64,000 nt of DNA from JASBZA01 sp964392065 (GTDB taxonomy: Bacteria > Bacillota > Clostridia > Saccharofermentanales > Fastidiosipilaceae), in contig CAYMOG010000004.1 in assembly GCA_964392065.1 (NCBI GenBank), positions 1-64,000 on the forward strand, written 5' to 3'. A program made the position numbers and the translations under genes. Below are positions 60,913 through 64,000 of the stretch, piece by piece; the stretch's first letter is position 1, and each line of letters opens with the position of its first letter. The notes under the pieces are model-generated. The model had not been told where the DNA came from. It worked only from the letters and a program-made list of their open reading frames with translations, and ran no database searches.

Positions 60913-61611
60913 CTAGTTCTCCACTTGCTCGGCAAAATAGTAGCCAACACCTCGAACAGTCTGAATATATTGTGGGTTTGCTGGGTCCTCTTCAATCTTC
61001 TGACGAAGATAACGCACGTGTACATCTACTGTTCTTGTATCTCCATAATAATTGGTTTTCCATACTCTGTCTAACAGAATATCGCGAGAGAATACTTGGC
61101 CAGGATGTTGCATCAAGACATAGAGTAAATCAAATTCTCTAGTCGTTAACTCAATAGCTTCCGAACCTTTTAGCACTTTGCGTTTACGCGCATCGATCTG
61201 AATCCCGCTCACATCAAGGGTTTCTTCTAGAGATTCCGTTCGAGATTTACGCCGCAGCAGTGCGCGTACACGGGCAGGTAATTCTCTTACGCCAAAGGGC
61301 TTAGTCAAGAAATCATCTGCACCGAGCTCTAGCCCTAAGACCTTATCCATTTCTTCGGATTTCGCCGTAAGCATAATTACTGGGATATTCTGATTTGCAT
61401 TATCTTCTCTTAGTAGACGTATAACTTGTAGCCCATCCATCTCAGGCATCATCCAGTCTACGAGAATACAATCCGGCTTCTGGCGCTGTAGAGCTTGGAA
61501 TAGTTGCTTTCCATCAGAAAATGTTTCGACTTGCATGCCATTATCTGTTAGGGCCAACTTCGCTAATCGCCTTATATTTGCTTCATCATCCACAACATAA
61601 ATCAGAGACAT
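60913..61611 (-). CDS. phoB: Phosphate response regulator PhoB/PhoP
   Basis: 232 residues. Receiver domain with the acidic pair in VVDDEANIRR, the phosphoacceptor Asp in LVDWMMPEMDG near 55 and Lys in FLTKPFG; then a winged-helix OmpR/PhoB domain with LTTREFDLLYVLMQHPG and VDVHVRYLRQKIEEDP. It controls the pho regulon. It lies two bases from phoU and three from phoR. Confidence 0.93.
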   Translation of the reverse strand: MSLIYVVDDEANIRRLAKLALTDNGMQVETFSDGKQLFQALQRQKPDCILVDWMMPEMDGLQVIRLLREDNANQNIPVIMLTAKSEEMDKVLGLELGADDFLTKPFGVRELPARVRALLRRKSRTESLEETLDVSGIQIDARKRKVLKGSEAIELTTREFDLLYVLMQHPGQVFSRDILLDRVWKTNYYGDTRTVDVHVRYLRQKIEEDPANPQYIQTVRGVGYYFAEQVEN

Positions 61612-61613
61612 TT

Positions 61614-62282
61614 TTAATCTTCATCCTCATCTTTGTTTATCTTCTTATGCTCTCCAGTGACTTGGTATGCACCCCACTCGGCAATATTTGTAGCATGATC
61701 GGCAATACGCTCAATATACTTTGCAATAAATAAATAATCCGTGGCTTCCGATGCATGTGTATAGTTATTTTGGAGAAGCTGCGTTAATTCTAGAACGGCT
61801 TTGGTAAACATTTCATCTACGGAATCATCTGCTTGTGCTACTTCTCTTGCTAATTCCATATCTTCACGAACGAAGGAATCAATAGCGTCCACATACATTT
61901 CTCTTCCCTTTTCTAACATACGTAAGATAAGGGACGGCGTTTTCTTCACATGGAAGTTCGGATTGGTCATCATAATTTCACAAATATCTGCGCATTGATC
62001 CGCAATACGCTCAATATCCGTAATAACCTTCATACAGGCTGTGATTCTACGTAAATCTGTTGCAATAGGTTGCTGTAAGGCAATAAGCGTGAAACATTGG
62101 CGCTCAATATTACTCTCCATGGCATTAATATAATGATCATTTTCATAAATATTTCTGGCCAGAACGAAGTCATGATCTTTCAACGCTTTAATCGTATCGC
62201 CAACTACACGATCAACTTTTGTACCCATATTACTGACGTCATTTTTAAGTTCTCGTAGTTCTTTGTCAAATAAACTTCTCAT
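61614..62282 (-). CDS. phoU: Phosphate signalling protein PhoU
   Basis: 222 residues in two three-helix repeats, each with the family pattern (ALKDHDFVLARNIYENDHYINAME-type and SFVREDMELAREVAQADDSVDEMF-type metal-binding motifs, at about 33-56 and 130-153). ITDIERIADQCADI and KYIERIADHATNIAEW are the paired helices. PhoU links the Pst transporter to PhoR. A charged tail ends the protein. Confidence 0.95.
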   Translation of the reverse strand: MRSLFDKELRELKNDVSNMGTKVDRVVGDTIKALKDHDFVLARNIYENDHYINAMESNIERQCFTLIALQQPIATDLRRITACMKVITDIERIADQCADICEIMMTNPNFHVKKTPSLILRMLEKGREMYVDAIDSFVREDMELAREVAQADDSVDEMFTKAVLELTQLLQNNYTHASEATDYLFIAKYIERIADHATNIAEWGAYQVTGEHKKINKDEDED

Positions 62283-62360
62283 GATTGTCCTCTCTTTCGT
62301 TACCCGTAGGTCAATGATTCCAGTATAGCACGTGGAGCTTGGGCCTATGTCCCATAAGCC

Positions 62361-63164
62361 TTATCCGAAACGTCCGGTAATATACTCCTCGGTACGTTTG
62401 TTCTCCGGATTTGCAAAAATTTTCTGTGTTTTATTGTACTCAATTAGCTCACCTAAGTAGAAAAAAGCGGTATTATCCGAAATACGTGCAGCCTGATTCA
62501 TTGAGTGGGTCACGATTATGATTGTATAATCTTGCTTTAAACTCTCCATGAGTTCTTCAATTCTACCTGTGGCGATAGGGTCTAGAGCAGACGTCGGTTC
62601 ATCCATGAGAATAACGGATGGTTGTAGAGCAATAGCTCTCGCGATACACAAACGTTGTTGTTGACCACCAGAGAGTTTTGTACCATTCTTGGCTAAATCG
62701 TCTTTCACTTCTTCCCATAAAGCCGCTTGGCGCAGAGAATTTTCTACGACTTCATCAAGAAGTTGCTTATCCTTAATCCCCTGGCAACGCAGACCATAAA
62801 TGACGTTATCATAAATACTCATAGGAAATGGATTAGGGTTTTGGAATACCATGCCTACCTCGGTCCGTAAGCGAACGACATCGAGTTGATTGGAATAAAT
62901 ATCACGGGTACCGAGTTTAATCTTCCCTTCAATCCTACAGTCGTCTACTAGGTCGTTCATACGATTGAAGCAGCGTAAGAGAGTCGACTTACCACAGCCC
63001 GATGGACCAATAAAAGCCGTCACTTGATGGGCTGGAATTTCCATTGTGATATTCTTCAAGGCCTGAAATTTCCCATAAAATAAGCTCAGATTATCAATAT
63101 CAAACATCACGCCATTGGCAGAGAGTTGTTCCCTATTTTGTTCTTGTACTTGAGGTTCTTGCAT
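62361..63164 (-). CDS. pstB: Phosphate ABC transporter ATP-binding protein PstB
   Basis: 267 residues. Walker A GPSGCGKSTLLRCFNRMNDL near 52, Q-loop VFQNPNPFPMSIYDNV near 105, signature LSGGQQQRLCIARA near 165 and Walker B VILMDEPTSALDP near 186. The FNRMNDL sequence is specific to PstB. The N-terminal 20 residues are a Gln/Glu-rich extension. It starts three bases after pstA and 78 bases before phoU. Confidence 0.96.
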   Translation of the reverse strand: MQEPQVQEQNREQLSANGVMFDIDNLSLFYGKFQALKNITMEIPAHQVTAFIGPSGCGKSTLLRCFNRMNDLVDDCRIEGKIKLGTRDIYSNQLDVVRLRTEVGMVFQNPNPFPMSIYDNVIYGLRCQGIKDKQLLDEVVENSLRQAALWEEVKDDLAKNGTKLSGGQQQRLCIARAIALQPSVILMDEPTSALDPIATGRIEELMESLKQDYTIIIVTHSMNQAARISDNTAFFYLGELIEYNKTQKIFANPENKRTEEYITGRFG

Positions 63165-63167
63165 TTT

Positions 63168-64000
63168 CTATTCCTTCCACTTCTTGTTTAATCTTGAAGT
63201 AACTAACTTAATACTGATATTTAGGAGGAGTACCATGATTAATACTACGATTGATATGGCAGAAGCCAATTCGAAATTAGGTTGTTCGCCACTCATTATC
63301 GACCAGATTTGAACGGCTAGCGTGGTCGCTCTCCCCGTAATATTAGGTCGGTCTACAATAAATGTACCCATAGTATAAATAAGGGCAGCAGACTCACCTA
63401 TAATGCGGGAAATAGATAACAGCCCCGCCGTTAAAATTCCTGGTAATGCATTGGGCAAAACCACTTTAAATATTGTTTGCGTACTGGTTGCCCCTAGAGC
63501 TAGAGAACCCATCCTGAGATTATTCGGTACAGCTATAAGCGCTTCTTCTGTTTGGCGAATAATAACAGGAAGTAATACTACGGTCATAGTAATAGCGCCG
63601 AGTAATATATTCGGAGTGGTCGCCCCAAAAGCAGCCGTGAGAGGGAAAAACACCGCCATACCCATAAGCCCGAAGACTATGGAGGGTACACCATTAAGCA
63701 TTTCAATAGATGCTCTAATTAATTCCGTGAAGCGATTACGCTTGGCAACTTCATGCAGATAGATCGCTGCAAAGATGCCTATAGGCAAGGCAATAACAAG
63801 CGTTAATCCAATTACCATAAGGGTAGCGATCAATGAGCCCCTGAAACCTCCACCTAAACCTTCGTAATTCAAAGAATTTAAGCCACTAGCATCGGAATCT
63901 AAAATTTCTATCAATTCTGCCGCATCATGCTTACGCACTAATCCAGCAGACTTCTCTTCACCTTCTAGGTTCGTATAGCTAAATCGTGTGAAGTTCATCC
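63168..64000 (-). CDS. pstA: Phosphate ABC transporter permease PstA, 5' end outside the window
   Basis: At least 276 residues with five visible spans. GGFRGSLIATLMVIGLTLVIALP, and the permease EAA loop ALIAVPNNLRMGSLALGATSTQ, identify PstA. An ATG at 63998 exists, but the first residues match the extracellular loop after span 1 in other PstA proteins, so the first span and true start are probably beyond the window edge. PstC and PstS should follow upstream. Confidence 0.88.
   Translation of the reverse strand, partial: MNFTRFSYTNLEGEEKSAGLVRKHDAAELIEILDSDASGLNSLNYEGLGGGFRGSLIATLMVIGLTLVIALPIGIFAAIYLHEVAKRNRFTELIRASIEMLNGVPSIVFGLMGMAVFFPLTAAFGATTPNILLGAITMTVVLLPVIIRQTEEALIAVPNNLRMGSLALGATSTQTIFKVVLPNALPGILTAGLLSISRIIGESAALIYTMGTFIVDRPNITGRATTLAVQIWSIMSGEQPNFELASAISIVVLIMVLLLNISIKLVTSRLNKKWKE

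Noticed and set aside
1..64000. CTAG tetranucleotide seemed very common
   Set aside because: A rough count over the first 10 kb (about 47) is close to the number expected from composition; it is merely not depleted.

Overview
The window looks like chromosomal DNA from a low- to mid-GC Bacillota, most likely a host-associated member of the Clostridia. The evidence is a set of Gram-positive signatures: tmk-darA-holB-ricT in series, the sufCDSUB order, RqcP next to a DivIC-like protein, YtxH, an FMN-riboswitch-controlled RibU, cell-wall sorting signals and a thioester/Cna-B surface adhesin. PyrI and a KorAB-type 2-oxoacid:ferredoxin oxidoreductase fit an anaerobic clostridial lineage. I cannot name the species. 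Almost every gene is on the minus strand; the plus-strand genes are dnaX-ybaB-recR with the SRP RNA before it, a Gfo/Idh/MocA oxidoreductase, a small prepilin peptidase and a zinc-finger protein.

Layout: 0.2-5.2 kb holds a ferredoxin, ricT-holB-darA-tmk and two unknown genes (a very basic disordered protein and a membrane-anchored one). 5.5-8.6 kb holds SRP RNA and dnaX-ybaB-recR. 8.7-18.5 kb is a complete UMP-synthesis operon, pyrC-carA-carB-pyrK-pyrD-pyrF-pyrE-pyrB-pyrI. 18.8-24.0 kb is the remains of one large sortase-anchored surface enzyme, cut at its 5' end and interrupted by about 0.66 kb of unrelated phage-like DNA. 24.0-27.6 kb holds a DivIC-like protein, RqcP, a small conserved gene, a hexokinase-fold protein and an oxidoreductase. 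27.6-34.0 kb holds a prepilin peptidase, two envelope/stress proteins, a CbiA-like protein, RibU with its riboswitch, and PepF. 34.2-38.4 kb is the adhesin. 39.5-48.1 kb is a seven-gene aromatic amino-acid operon. 48.7-51.4 kb is korAB. 51.7-59.3 kb is a deacetylase, a corrinoid adenosyltransferase, a lipid kinase and the suf operon. 59.5-64 kb is the phosphate regulon (phoR, phoB, phoU, pstB, partial pstA).

Two themes stand out. First, catalytic-residue loss: CarA has lost the whole Cys-His-Glu glutaminase triad while CarB is intact, which suggests an ammonia-dependent carbamoyl-phosphate synthetase; the CbiA-like protein has lost both its P-loop and its amidotransferase Cys; and the hexokinase-like protein has Asn in place of the catalytic Asp. 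Second, gene fusion in the shikimate pathway: aroB-aroA and aroE-aroK are each one reading frame and lie 6 bp apart, partly recalling the fungal AROM polypeptide. With aroF, aroQ, aroC, tyrA and pheA the operon covers every step from DAHP to prephenate and on to phenylpyruvate and hydroxyphenylpyruvate.

The 10-bp palindrome TTTGGCCAAA and its halves recur across the window, in different reading frames and once between genes, far more often than composition predicts. I saw no tRNA, CRISPR array or complete insertion sequence.
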